Positions 32,335-40,089 of a stretch of DNA of 40,858 bases are shown here, in pieces. The notes beneath the pieces were generated by a model. It saw nothing but the letters and a program-made list of their open reading frames with translations, was not told the DNA's origin and made no database searches. The position numbers and the translations under genes are program-made. Source of the stretch: Candidatus Binatota bacterium (GTDB lineage: Bacteria > Desulfobacterota > Binatia > UBA1149). The stretch spans positions 1 through 40,858 of the forward strand of contig DUBO01000056.1 in assembly GCA_012960245.1 (NCBI GenBank), in the 5' to 3' direction. Positions within the stretch are counted from its first letter, which is position 1. Every line of letters starts with the position of its first letter.

Positions 32335-33253
32335 ACGCCTCGAGGCCCTGGCCCTCGGGCTGGCCGAGGACGAGGTGCAATTCCACAGGTCGCGGTCGCT
32401 GGCGCGGCTCACCTCCTGGCGCATAGGCGGCCCCGGCGATCTCTTCGTTGCGCCCAACGATCGGCGGTCGCTTTCGGCTGCCCTGGGCCGGGCGTCGGCC
32501 ACCGGCGTTCCGGTGACCTTTATAGGCGGCGGCACCAACCTGCTGGTATCCGACAAGGGAGTGCGCGGCCTGGTAATCAAGCTGGGCGAGGGCTTCGATT
32601 ACATCCGCTGGGTCGACGAGGGCGGTGAGAAGGCCACCGTGGAGGTTGGCGCTGCCACGAAGCTGGCCCGATTGGTGCGCGAAACCGTGGACGCGGGCTA
32701 CGGCGGACTGGAGTTTGCAGCCGGTATACCTGGCCTGGTGGGTGGCGGGACGCTGATGAACGCCGGCGCCTTCGGGGGCGAGCTGGGCGAGGCCATACTA
32801 TCGATCGAAGTGGCCGCTGGCGAGGGGCAGGTGAGCAGAATTGGCACAGACGACTTGCAGTTCTCTTACCGTAAGCTGGCGCTGCAGGCCGACCGCGTGC
32901 TAATCTCAGTGAGATTCGTGTTGTTGCGCTCTTCCACGTCAAGGCTGAGGAGCGCGGTGGAAGTGGTGCAGAGGAAGCGGAGAAAGAAACAACCGGTGGG
33001 CCATCCCAACGCGGGCTCTGTTTTTCGTAATCCGGCCGGCGAGTACGCTGGTCGCCTCATCGAGCGTGCGGGACTCAAGGGCACCCAGGTGGGCCAGGCC
33101 CGGATTTCGGACGAGCACGCCAACTTCATAGTCAACCTGGGTGACGCCCGGGCCGACGATGTGCGGCGCTTGATGCAACTGGTGCAGGACTCGGTGTGGG
33201 AGCGCAGCGGCGTGTGGCTGGAGCCAGAAGTGCGCATGCTCGGTGAGTGGTGA
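32315..33253 (+). CDS. murB: UDP-N-acetylenolpyruvoylglucosamine reductase
   Basis: 312 residues with a TTG start at 32315 inside the end of murC. MurB uses NADPH and FAD to reduce UDP-GlcNAc-enolpyruvate to UDP-MurNAc. The FAD-binding part has SWRIGGPGDLFVAP, FIGGGTNLLVSDKGVRGLVI and GIPGLVGGGTLMNAGAFGGE. The substrate domain has GHPNAGSVFRNP, whose Ser is the expected proton donor, and ISDEHANFIVNLG. No ddl gene separates it from ftsQ, which follows 23 bp later. Confidence 0.96.
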   Translation: MLDSPAERLEALALGLAEDEVQFHRSRSLARLTSWRIGGPGDLFVAPNDRRSLSAALGRASATGVPVTFIGGGTNLLVSDKGVRGLVIKLGEGFDYIRWVDEGGEKATVEVGAATKLARLVRETVDAGYGGLEFAAGIPGLVGGGTLMNAGAFGGELGEAILSIEVAAGEGQVSRIGTDDLQFSYRKLALQADRVLISVRFVLLRSSTSRLRSAVEVVQRKRRKKQPVGHPNAGSVFRNPAGEYAGRLIERAGLKGTQVGQARISDEHANFIVNLGDARADDVRRLMQLVQDSVWERSGVWLEPEVRMLGEW

Positions 33254-33276
33254 AGTGAGCGTTTGCGAAGTGAACG

Positions 33277-34149
33277 GTGGAGACGGTGGCGGTAAAGACG
33301 GTGGCGGCGCGTAAACGAAAACTGACAAAGCGGGAAAAAGCGGCTCGCGAGAAAACCGTGCGAGGCGGCCTGCTCGTGGCGTGCACGGCGGTCAGCCTGT
33401 GGATCATATCTGCCTTCGCGTGGCCGGCCTTCGCCGATCATCCTTACTTCAAATTGAAATCGGTGAGAGTGAGTTGTGACTCTGAGGCGGCCGACCCGCG
33501 CAGGTTGGCTGCGCGCGCCGGACTCTACGCCGGCACCAGCGTGTGGCGGCTCGACCTTGAGGGAGCCATTCGCGAGCTCGAGTCCGACACCTGGGTCGAA
33601 CGCGTAGACCTCGAACGCAGGCTACCGGCCGAGGTGCGCCTGCGCGTGCTGCGCAAGCGACCGGTGGCCGCCACCATGCTCGACAGTGGCCCGTGGCTGG
33701 TCGACGAGAGCGGCGCAGTATATCGTGGCGTGGATCGCTCGGCGCTGCCCGACATTCCCTGGGTGACCGGCTGGCAGGACATCGACAGCAGGGGCGCGAG
33801 GGTAAACCGGCTCAGGGCTGCCGTGGCGGTGGTGCACGAGGCCAACGCTCGCGAGCTGCCGCTGTCGCAAGTGAACCTGGACGCCGACGGTGAAGTGTGG
33901 CTCTACCTGGACGGCTATCTGGTATCTATCAGACTTGGCTTGCCCGGTGATTCGGGCGCGCGATTGAACCGCCTGTCGCGCGTACTCGGAGAACTTGGTT
34001 CTGGCCTGGAGCAGGTCAGTCACATTGACCTGGCCATGGACGGAGTAGTCGTGGTGAAGGCCCGCGGTGGAAAAATACGCGCGCTGTCTGCGACGTTGGC
34101 CTCGAGAGCCAGGTCGGGCGGGCCGGGAACGGGTGGCGGTCGTGGCTAA
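33277..34149 (+). CDS. ftsQ: Cell division protein FtsQ
   Basis: 290 residues. A basic cytoplasmic N-terminus (KRKLTKREKAAREK) leads to one transmembrane helix (about 31-52), then a POTRA domain (FKLKSVRVSCDSEAADPRRL to LRVLRKRPVA, about 58-130) and the beta domain, the usual FtsQ/DivIB architecture. FtsQ scaffolds FtsL and FtsB in the divisome. The GTG at 33277 is one of two close GTG codons (also 33286), both in a repeated gacggtggcgg context, so the exact start is uncertain. The 3' end overlaps ftsA by 8 bp. Confidence 0.92.
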   Translation: METVAVKTVAARKRKLTKREKAAREKTVRGGLLVACTAVSLWIISAFAWPAFADHPYFKLKSVRVSCDSEAADPRRLAARAGLYAGTSVWRLDLEGAIRELESDTWVERVDLERRLPAEVRLRVLRKRPVAATMLDSGPWLVDESGAVYRGVDRSALPDIPWVTGWQDIDSRGARVNRLRAAVAVVHEANARELPLSQVNLDADGEVWLYLDGYLVSIRLGLPGDSGARLNRLSRVLGELGSGLEQVSHIDLAMDGVVVVKARGGKIRALSATLASRARSGGPGTGGGRG

Positions 34150-35356
34150 GACTCCGCAGATATTTGCTGGCCTCGATATAGGCTCACAGAAAGTCGCCAT
34201 GATCATAGCCGAGCGCGGCCCGGGTGGTACTGTTGACGTGCTGGGCGTGGGTACGGCGCTGTCCAACGGCATAACGGCCGGCCGCGTTGTCGGCGTTGAG
34301 GCCACGGCCGATGCTATCGCGGTGGCCATGTCCGAGGCCGAGCTCATGGCCGGCACCTCGGTGCGCTCGGTGTCGGTGTCGATGTCGGGCGACCACGTGC
34401 GTGGGACCAACAGTCACGGGGTCGCGGCGGTGGACAACGGCGAAGTGTCGGCCGGCGACGCGCGCAGGGTCATAGAGGCGGCCCAGGCCGTGCCTCTTCC
34501 GCCAGACCAGGAAATACAACAGACGCTTTGTCGCGACTTCGTGGTCGATGGCCAATCGGGAGTGAGCGACCCGGTGGGAATGAGCGGCGTGCGGCTGGAG
34601 GTCAACCTTCATCTTGTAAGTGGTGCCGAGACCGCGGTGGCCAACGTCTTCAAGTGCTGCAACCGCGCCGGGCTGAGCGTGGAAGACATGGTGGCCTCTT
34701 CGCTGGCCTCGGCCCAGGCCGTGCTCTCGGACGACGAGAAAGACCTGGGCGTGGTGCTCATGGACATGGGCGCCGGTACGATCGACCTGGTTGTCTACCG
34801 TGGCGGCTCGGTCGCCCACAGCTCGGTGAGCACCATTGCCGGCGATCATATAACCAGCGATCTTGCCCACTGTCTTGAGACTTCCCTGGGCGAGGCCGAG
34901 GCGCTCAAAAAACGCCACGGTCGCGCGCATTCCCTGCTGGTCGATTCGGATTCGGAGATCGAAGTGGCCGGTGTCGGTGGCCGCTCGCCCAGCCTGGTGG
35001 GCAGGGCACTGGTGGCCGACATCGTGGAGTCGAGGCTCGAAGAAATATTTGAGGGCGTCCTCGAACGCCTCGAAGAAGCCGGCCAGGGCGAAAAGCTGAC
35101 TTCGGGCGTGGTGCTGACCGGTGGTTGCTCGATGATGCCCGGCATAGTGGACGTCGCCTCGAGGGTGCTGCGCCTGCCGGTGCGCCTGGGCGAACCCGCG
35201 CAGCTGGGCGGCTTGGCCGAGGAGGTTGACGACCCGTCGTGGGCCACGGTGATAGGGTTGGTACACGACCTGCCGGGCCGCGATATTATAAACGCCGGCG
35301 CGACGCCCCGTTTTCTGCCACGCTGGCTTCAGCGCAAGTGGCGCGAATTGTTCTGA
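34142..35356 (+). CDS. ftsA: Cell division protein FtsA
   Basis: 404 residues from the GTG at 34142 (MAKTPQIFAG); GTG at 34133 is an alternative. It is an actin-like ATPase that anchors FtsZ to the membrane. Phosphate-1 motif GLDIGSQKVA (10-19), the 1C domain (VRSVSVSMSGDHVRG), phosphate-2 VLMDMGAGTIDL and the adenosine motif VLTGGCSMMPG are present. The C-terminus ends in an amphipathic PRWLQRKWRELF, the membrane-targeting helix. It overlaps ftsQ, and 128 bp separate it from ftsZ. Confidence 0.96.
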   Translation: MAKTPQIFAGLDIGSQKVAMIIAERGPGGTVDVLGVGTALSNGITAGRVVGVEATADAIAVAMSEAELMAGTSVRSVSVSMSGDHVRGTNSHGVAAVDNGEVSAGDARRVIEAAQAVPLPPDQEIQQTLCRDFVVDGQSGVSDPVGMSGVRLEVNLHLVSGAETAVANVFKCCNRAGLSVEDMVASSLASAQAVLSDDEKDLGVVLMDMGAGTIDLVVYRGGSVAHSSVSTIAGDHITSDLAHCLETSLGEAEALKKRHGRAHSLLVDSDSEIEVAGVGGRSPSLVGRALVADIVESRLEEIFEGVLERLEEAGQGEKLTSGVVLTGGCSMMPGIVDVASRVLRLPVRLGEPAQLGGLAEEVDDPSWATVIGLVHDLPGRDIINAGATPRFLPRWLQRKWRELF

Positions 35357-35484
35357 GCTTTGCACTGCCGCGGGGTCGCGCAGCGGCTCGCCGTGGTGTA
35401 TTCTTGATGCTTCCTGGCGCACTCGGCGCAAATTTTCGGTAGGTGAGTTTCGTTTGCGGCCGGGCCGCAGTGGAGGAGGGGTGG

Positions 35485-36792
35485 ATGATCGAGTTGGCGG
35501 ACGGCGACGAGGGTAAGGCCAGGATAGTAGTAGTGGGCGTGGGCGGCGGCGGCGGTAACGCGGCCAACACCATGATCCAGGGCCAACTCAACGGCATACA
35601 TTTCATAGTTGCTAACACCGACCTCCAGGCGCTGGGTACCAGCCAGGCGCCGGTCAAGGTGCAGATCGGGGCGGAGCTGACCAAGGGACTGGGCGCCGGC
35701 GCCAACCCTGAAATAGGTCGCAAGGCTGCCCTCGAGCAGGAAGACCTCATCCGCGAAGAAGTCTCGGGTGCCGACATGGTATTTGTTACCGCCGGCATGG
35801 GCGGTGGCACGGGCACCGGGGCAGCGCCGGTCATAGCTCGCATAGCCCGTGACCTGGGCACCCTGACCGTCGGCGTGGTGACGCGCCCGTTCAAGTTCGA
35901 GGGACGAAAGAGACAGCGACAGGCCGAGGAAGGCGTGCGCGAGATGCGCGCGGCCGTAGATACGCTCATCGTTATCCCCAACCAGAGGCTGGTCGACATA
36001 TCACAGCGGGGTACCACCGCGCTCGACGCCTTTGGTCTCGCCGACGACGTATTATTCCAGGCCGTCAAGGGCATTTCGCAGATCATAACCGAGGCCGGCC
36101 TCATCAACGTGGACTTTGCCGACGTGAGAACGATCATGTCCGAGATGGGTCTTGCCATGATGGGCGCGGGCACCGGTAGTGGTGACACCCGGGCACTCGA
36201 CGCGGCTACGGCCGCTGTATCGAGCCCACTGCTCGAAGACCTCACGATATCAGGCGCCAGCGGGCTGCTGGTCAACATCACCGCCAGCGACGATTTTGGC
36301 ATGCAGGAAATGAACGAAGCCGTCGATTTCCTGCAAGAGCAGGTACACGAGGACGCCAACATAATTGTCGGCCTGGTGCACGACTCAACCATCAAGGACG
36401 AGGTGAGCATAACCGTTATCGCTACCGGCTTCGGCGATTCGCTCAGCGAAGAGGAGCAGGACAGCGCCGAGATGTTGGGCAACTTGCCGGGCGACGGCCC
36501 GCGTGCCTCGGCCGACCAGCCCCTGACCTCGTTGGCCAACGGCCTCACTGGCGTTGCGCCCGTGCTGCCCGACGACGCTGAACTGGCGGGTCCCGACCAG
36601 CATTCGGACTTCAGCATGGAGCCGGGCGAGGGCGAAGCCACTCTGGACCAGGCCGAAAACCAGTACGGCGCGCCCGAGATCGACCCGGCACCGGCGATGG
36701 ACGTGGCGCCCGCGCGCAGCGAATCGCGCTCTCTCGACATTCCGGCCTACCTCAGGCGCTGGAAAGAACGAGCTCAACGCCCCAACCGCTGA
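35485..36792 (+). CDS. ftsZ: Cell division GTPase FtsZ
   Basis: 435 residues. The ATG at 35485 is preceded by ggaggagggg at about seven bases, the strongest Shine-Dalgarno in the window, and matches the conserved start [16 protein letters not shown]; an upstream start at 35443 is not needed. The tubulin signature GGGTGTG is at 106-112 and the T7 catalytic loop N208-V-D210-F-A-D213 is intact. A variable acidic linker (about 325-415) leads to the C-terminal peptide [10 protein letters not shown], which binds FtsA. FtsZ forms the division ring. It is the last gene of the dcw cluster. Confidence 0.98.
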   Translation: MIELADGDEGKARIVVVGVGGGGGNAANTMIQGQLNGIHFIVANTDLQALGTSQAPVKVQIGAELTKGLGAGANPEIGRKAALEQEDLIREEVSGADMVFVTAGMGGGTGTGAAPVIARIARDLGTLTVGVVTRPFKFEGRKRQRQAEEGVREMRAAVDTLIVIPNQRLVDISQRGTTALDAFGLADDVLFQAVKGISQIITEAGLINVDFADVRTIMSEMGLAMMGAGTGSGDTRALDAATAAVSSPLLEDLTISGASGLLVNITASDDFGMQEMNEAVDFLQEQVHEDANIIVGLVHDSTIKDEVSITVIATGFGDSLSEEEQDSAEMLGNLPGDGPRASADQPLTSLANGLTGVAPVLPDDAELAGPDQHSDFSMEPGEGEATLDQAENQYGAPEIDPAPAMDVAPARSESRSLDIPAYLRRWKERAQRPNR

Positions 36793-36797
36793 CCTGC

Positions 36798-36818
36798 CGG
36801 GCCGGGATGACCGGCCCG
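36798..36818 (+). terminator. Hairpin after ftsZ
   Basis: cgggccgg (36798-36805) and ccggcccg (36811-36818) form a perfect eight-base-pair stem with a five-base loop, six bases after the ftsZ stop. No U-tract follows, so termination would be inefficient or factor-dependent; it may also protect the mRNA 3' end. Confidence 0.5.
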
Positions 36819-36863
36819 CGACTGCTTCCAAAGGGGCTCCACCGGCTGTAGACTGGCCCGCCG

Positions 36864-38564
36864 GTGAGCGCCCCCGACGAAAAACTTCTATTCAAGCCCA
36901 ACAGCTTCGGCGCGGTGTCGGTGTGTCTGGCCTACCCGGGCCCTCGCGAAGTGGCGCTGGCCAACCTCGGCTTCCAGGCCGTGTTCCGCATACTGGCCAC
37001 CACGCCCGGCGTGGTCTGCGAGCGGGCTTACCAGCCGGAGCCGGGCCAAGCGCTGCTCAGCTACGAGTCGAGGCGCTCGGCCGGCGACTTCGACATAGTG
37101 GCGTTCTCGCTGTCGTTTGAGAGCGATTACCCACTGGTGGTTGCCATGCTCGACTCTGCGGGTATCCCCGCGAGGCGCGAGGTCCGAGAGCCGAGTGATC
37201 GAGCCTGGCCGCTGCTGCTGGCCGGCGGCCCGGCCTGTTTTCTCAACCCCGAACCCATGGCGCCCTTCATGGACCTCTTCCTGCTGGGCGAGGCCGAGGA
37301 GATGCTGGCCGAGGCTTTTCGGTCGGCTGAATCCTGGCGTGGCATAGGCGGCGCGGCGGTGCTCGACGCGCTTTCGTCTGTGGCCGGTGCCTACCGGCCG
37401 TCTGACTGCGATCCTGTGTACGGCACCGATGGGCGACTAGCTGAGCGCGGCGCGAGGGAGGGGGCCGCTGGGACGGTGCTGCGCCGCTACGTCAAAAACC
37501 TCGACGATGCGGGCGCGCGCACCGTGGTGGTAGCTCCCGACGCCGTGTTCGGTGACAAGTTCCTGGTCGAAGCCAGCCGTGGGTGCGAGTGGGGCTGCCG
37601 GTTCTGCGCGGCGGGCTTCATGTACCGACCCGTGCGCCATCGCGACAGCGGCAGGGTGCTGGCCGATGCGAAGGCCGGGCTTGAACACAGCCGGGAGGTT
37701 GGCTTGGTGGGCGCCGAGATGGCAAGCCATCCAGGCATCACTCGCACCTGCTCGGACATCGCCGACCTGGGCGCGCGCGTGTCGCCGTCTTCTCTCAAGG
37801 CAGATGTCATAACGCCGGGCCTGGCCGCCGCCCTGGCCCGCGCCGGCACGCGCTCGGTCACCGTTGCCCCCGAGGCCGGTTCGGAACGCATGCGGCGGGT
37901 CATCAACAAGAACTTGAGCGAAGCCGAGATACTGCGCGCGGCCGACATGCTGGCCGCCGACGGTGTGGAGTCGCTCAAGCTCTACTTCATGGTGGGACTG
38001 CCGGGCGAAGAGGAAGAAGACCGCCAGGCCATCGTCGAGCTGGTCACGACCATACGCGATCGCCTGCTCAGCGCCGGGCGCGAGCGCGGGCGCGTGGGTT
38101 CGGTCAAGGTCTCGATCAACCCCTTCGTACCCAAGCCCTGGACGCCCTTCCAGTGGGACGCGATGATGCCCGTGTCCCAGCTCAAGGACGTATTGCGGCG
38201 GCTGCGTCGATCGCTGGGTCGGCTTGCCAACGTGCAGGTCGACGCCGACTCGCCGCGGGAGGCTTACCTGCAGACCCTGTTGTCGCGGGGCGACAGGCGC
38301 GTGGCCGATATCATTGAGACCCTGGCGAGGGCCGACAAGGATCAGTGGTGGGGCTTACTGCGCGAGATGGCCCGGGGGCGTGCGGCCATCAACCCCGACG
38401 ACTATGTCACGCGCGAGTATGGCTGCGAGGAGTTGCTGCCCTGGGATTTCATCGACCAGGGCATAGACCGAGATTATCTCTGGCTGGAGCGGCGGCGCTC
38501 GCAGTCGGCCCTTGAGACCGAGCCCTGCGACGTTTCGAGCTGCGTTGTCTGCGGGGCCTGCTGA
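36864..38564 (+). CDS. B12-binding-type radical SAM protein
   Basis: 566 residues from the GTG at 36864. An N-terminal B12-binding-like domain (about 15-150, with DFDIVAFSLSFESDYP and LLAGGPACFLNPEP) precedes the radical SAM domain, whose 4Fe-4S motif is C241-E-W-G-C245-R-F-C248. Downstream are SLKADVITPGL, VAPEAGSERMRRVINK and YFMVGLPGEEEED, common to this TIGR03960/YgiQ-like group. The C-terminus ends CDVSSCVVCGAC, a Cys cluster that may hold another Fe-S centre. The DUF2344 module that often accompanies the family is not present. The substrate is unknown. The stop TGA shares a base with the acpS ATG, so both are likely co-translated. Confidence 0.88.
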   Translation: MSAPDEKLLFKPNSFGAVSVCLAYPGPREVALANLGFQAVFRILATTPGVVCERAYQPEPGQALLSYESRRSAGDFDIVAFSLSFESDYPLVVAMLDSAGIPARREVREPSDRAWPLLLAGGPACFLNPEPMAPFMDLFLLGEAEEMLAEAFRSAESWRGIGGAAVLDALSSVAGAYRPSDCDPVYGTDGRLAERGAREGAAGTVLRRYVKNLDDAGARTVVVAPDAVFGDKFLVEASRGCEWGCRFCAAGFMYRPVRHRDSGRVLADAKAGLEHSREVGLVGAEMASHPGITRTCSDIADLGARVSPSSLKADVITPGLAAALARAGTRSVTVAPEAGSERMRRVINKNLSEAEILRAADMLAADGVESLKLYFMVGLPGEEEEDRQAIVELVTTIRDRLLSAGRERGRVGSVKVSINPFVPKPWTPFQWDAMMPVSQLKDVLRRLRRSLGRLANVQVDADSPREAYLQTLLSRGDRRVADIIETLARADKDQWWGLLREMARGRAAINPDDYVTREYGCEELLPWDFIDQGIDRDYLWLERRRSQSALETEPCDVSSCVVCGAC

Positions 38565-38968
38565 TGGCGCTGCTGGGCACGGGTGTGGACCTGGTCGACG
38601 TTGAGCGCGTGCGAGTGATACTGGCCAACGGTGCGCGCGGCGAGCGCTTCAAGCAGCGAGTGTTCACCCCCGGCGAGCGTCACTACGCCGATGGTTGCTC
38701 GCGCCCCGAACAGGCTTACGCTGCGCGCTTTGCCGCCAAGGAAGCGCTGCTCAAGGCGCTGGGAAGCTGTGGTGGGCCGGCCTGGGGATTTCCCTGGCAG
38801 GACATAGACGTGGTGCACTCGTCCGCGGGCGCGCCTTGCCTGCAATTGTTGGGGCGCGTGGCCGAGGTGGCCCGGGAACTCGACGTTGGTCGCATACACT
38901 TGTCGCTGGCCCACGAGCGCGCGATGGCCGTTGCTACGGTCGTGTTGGAGGCGGGGCCCGGCCGATGA
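38564..38968 (+). CDS. acpS: Holo-[acyl-carrier-protein] synthase
   Basis: 134 residues. AcpS moves 4'-phosphopantetheine from CoA to acyl carrier protein for fatty acid synthesis. LGTGVDLVDVERV holds the magnesium ligand D9, and RFAAKEALLKALG holds E60 and K64, the two family signatures; FTPGERHYA is also conserved. The start is fixed by the TGATG junction with the radical SAM gene. It is followed by a palindrome and a convergent cytochrome gene. Confidence 0.95.
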   Translation: MALLGTGVDLVDVERVRVILANGARGERFKQRVFTPGERHYADGCSRPEQAYAARFAAKEALLKALGSCGGPAWGFPWQDIDVVHSSAGAPCLQLLGRVAEVARELDVGRIHLSLAHERAMAVATVVLEAGPGR

Positions 38969-39027
38969 CCCGCGGCGGGGTTACGAGCAACCCGCCAACC
39001 ACAACTCCTTCCTGCTTGTCGAGATTT

Positions 39028-39049
39028 CTTGAAGCCGGCCGGCTTCAAG
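39028..39049. terminator. 22-bp perfect palindrome between convergent acpS and cytochrome genes
   Basis: The half-site cttgaagccgg (39028-39038) is followed directly by its exact complement to 39049, giving an 11-bp stem on either strand if a tight loop forms. It sits 60 bp after acpS and 15 bp after the cytochrome stop. Without a U-tract it could be a bidirectional terminator or a protein-binding site. Confidence 0.45.
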
Positions 39050-39063
39050 CGAGCCGTGCAGGC

Positions 39064-39525
39064 TTATTCGTTGAAATCGAAGTCGGTGCCCAGCACCATC
39101 ATGTAGTCGCGCAGGGCGACGATGATGCGGTACTGCTCGTGGGCGTCGGCGTCGGAGTAGATCGGGTTCCAGTCGTCGTCTTCGTTGAAGCTGAAAAAGT
39201 TGGGCATCTTGGTGCCCGGCTGCAGGCTCTGCGGGTCGATGAGCCACTGCAGCATCCATTCGGGGCGAAGCCGGTGCTTGGCCAGGATGAGGTTGGGAGC
39301 GATGATGTCGTCTGTGAGCGGCTCACCCGCGCGCGTAGCGTGGCAAAGGGCACACTGGTAGGCCTCGAACATCTGCTTGCCAAGCGTGGCACTGGCGCGA
39401 AACTGGGGCGTATCGGTACGAAAGTACTGTGCTTGTCCGGCTGCATCGGCCGGCACGGGCGTGATCGCCAGCAGGCCGCAGGCCAACACCGACAGGGTCG
39501 TAGCTTTGAGGATTCGGCTGCTCAT
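39064..39525 (-). CDS. Periplasmic monoheme cytochrome c
   Basis: 153 residues. A signal peptide (about 1-29, ending PADAA) precedes a cytochrome c domain with C58-A-L-C61-H62 and a probable distal ligand M107 in PGTKMPNFF. The pattern FEAYQCALCH, then a loop with APNL and PEWMLQWL, is that of class I cytochromes attached to respiratory oxidoreductases. The ATG at 39525 has aaggag nine bases upstream, a strong Shine-Dalgarno. It stands as a single gene, leftward, and its partner is unknown. A product of 153 residues with one heme site cannot be a diheme MauG. Confidence 0.88.
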   Translation of the reverse strand: MSSRILKATTLSVLACGLLAITPVPADAAGQAQYFRTDTPQFRASATLGKQMFEAYQCALCHATRAGEPLTDDIIAPNLILAKHRLRPEWMLQWLIDPQSLQPGTKMPNFFSFNEDDDWNPIYSDADAHEQYRIIVALRDYMMVLGTDFDFNE

Positions 39526-39627
39526 CGGGGCTCCTTCGCGGTGGGTCTGTCAGCCCCGCACACGGTCGGGCGACAGCAGAAAGAATTAGCAGCAGTCGCG
39601 CCACGGGGCAAATCAACGGGCATGGAT

Positions 39628-39655
39628 TTGCCCCCATGGGGGGGGGAGCTATACT
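39628..39655 (+). promoter_or_regulatory. Probable sigma-70 promoter of the phasin-like gene
   Basis: ttgccc (39628-39633, four of six matches to -35) and tatact (39650-39655, five of six matches to -10) are 16 bp apart. The spacer contains the palindrome cccccatggggg. A start near 39662 would leave a leader of about 37 bases with gggggata before the ATG at 39699. Confidence 0.5.
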
Positions 39656-39698
39656 TATCGGGCAGCTGCGGCGGTCGAGCGCGGCTTGGGGGATATAG

Positions 39699-40082
39699 AT
39701 GGACACTGGTAGCTTGGAAAAAAGATTTGGAACCCTTCTGGGCGAAGTCCGTGGCCTCGTGGGTCGCGAAACGATCGATTCGGTCATAGAGGGAGCTGCC
39801 AAGGGGGCGGCGAAGACCCGCGCCTCGGTGGATCGCAATCTCGATGCCCTACTGTCAATGGCCAACCTACCCTCGCGCAGAGACTACCGTAAGCTGCAGA
39901 CCAAGCTCGACACGGTGCAGGGCAGCCTACGCAACCTCAACCGCAAGCTCGACACGCTGAGCGAGGCGCTTGAGGCTGGTAATGGCGCGACGTCGAAGAA
40001 GGCGGCGTCAAGTAAACCAGCGTCGAAGGCTAAGAAAGGCTCGGCCACAAAGCGGCCAAGCAGGGCTCGAGCCAAAAAGTAG
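39699..40082 (+). CDS. Phasin-like protein with Lys/Ala-rich tail
   Basis: 127 residues. The first 95 are predicted helical, with amphipathic stretches and the segment MANLPSRRDYRKLQTKLDTVQGSL in two overlapping parts (NLPSRRDY, then heptad-like LRNLNRKLDTLSEAL), as in phasin-like and PhaE/PhaF proteins that coat polyhydroxyalkanoate granules. From about residue 97 on, the tail is Lys, Ala and Ser only (SKKAASSKPASKAKKG), like the histone-like tail of PhaF that binds DNA. A good Shine-Dalgarno (ggggga) precedes the ATG at 39699. No PHA synthase gene is in the window, so the assignment rests on sequence character alone. Confidence 0.65.
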   Translation: MDTGSLEKRFGTLLGEVRGLVGRETIDSVIEGAAKGAAKTRASVDRNLDALLSMANLPSRRDYRKLQTKLDTVQGSLRNLNRKLDTLSEALEAGNGATSKKAASSKPASKAKKGSATKRPSRARAKK

Positions 40083-40089
40083 CGCCGCC

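Noticed and set aside
35286-36740. Open minus-strand frame of 484 codons opposite ftsZ
   Set aside because: ftsZ on the plus strand has every family motif; the antisense translation is Ser/Pro-rich without domains.
39064-39525. Cytochrome c considered as the missing MauG
   Set aside because: MauG is a diheme protein of more than 300 residues; this has one CxxCH in 153 residues and a normal Met ligand.
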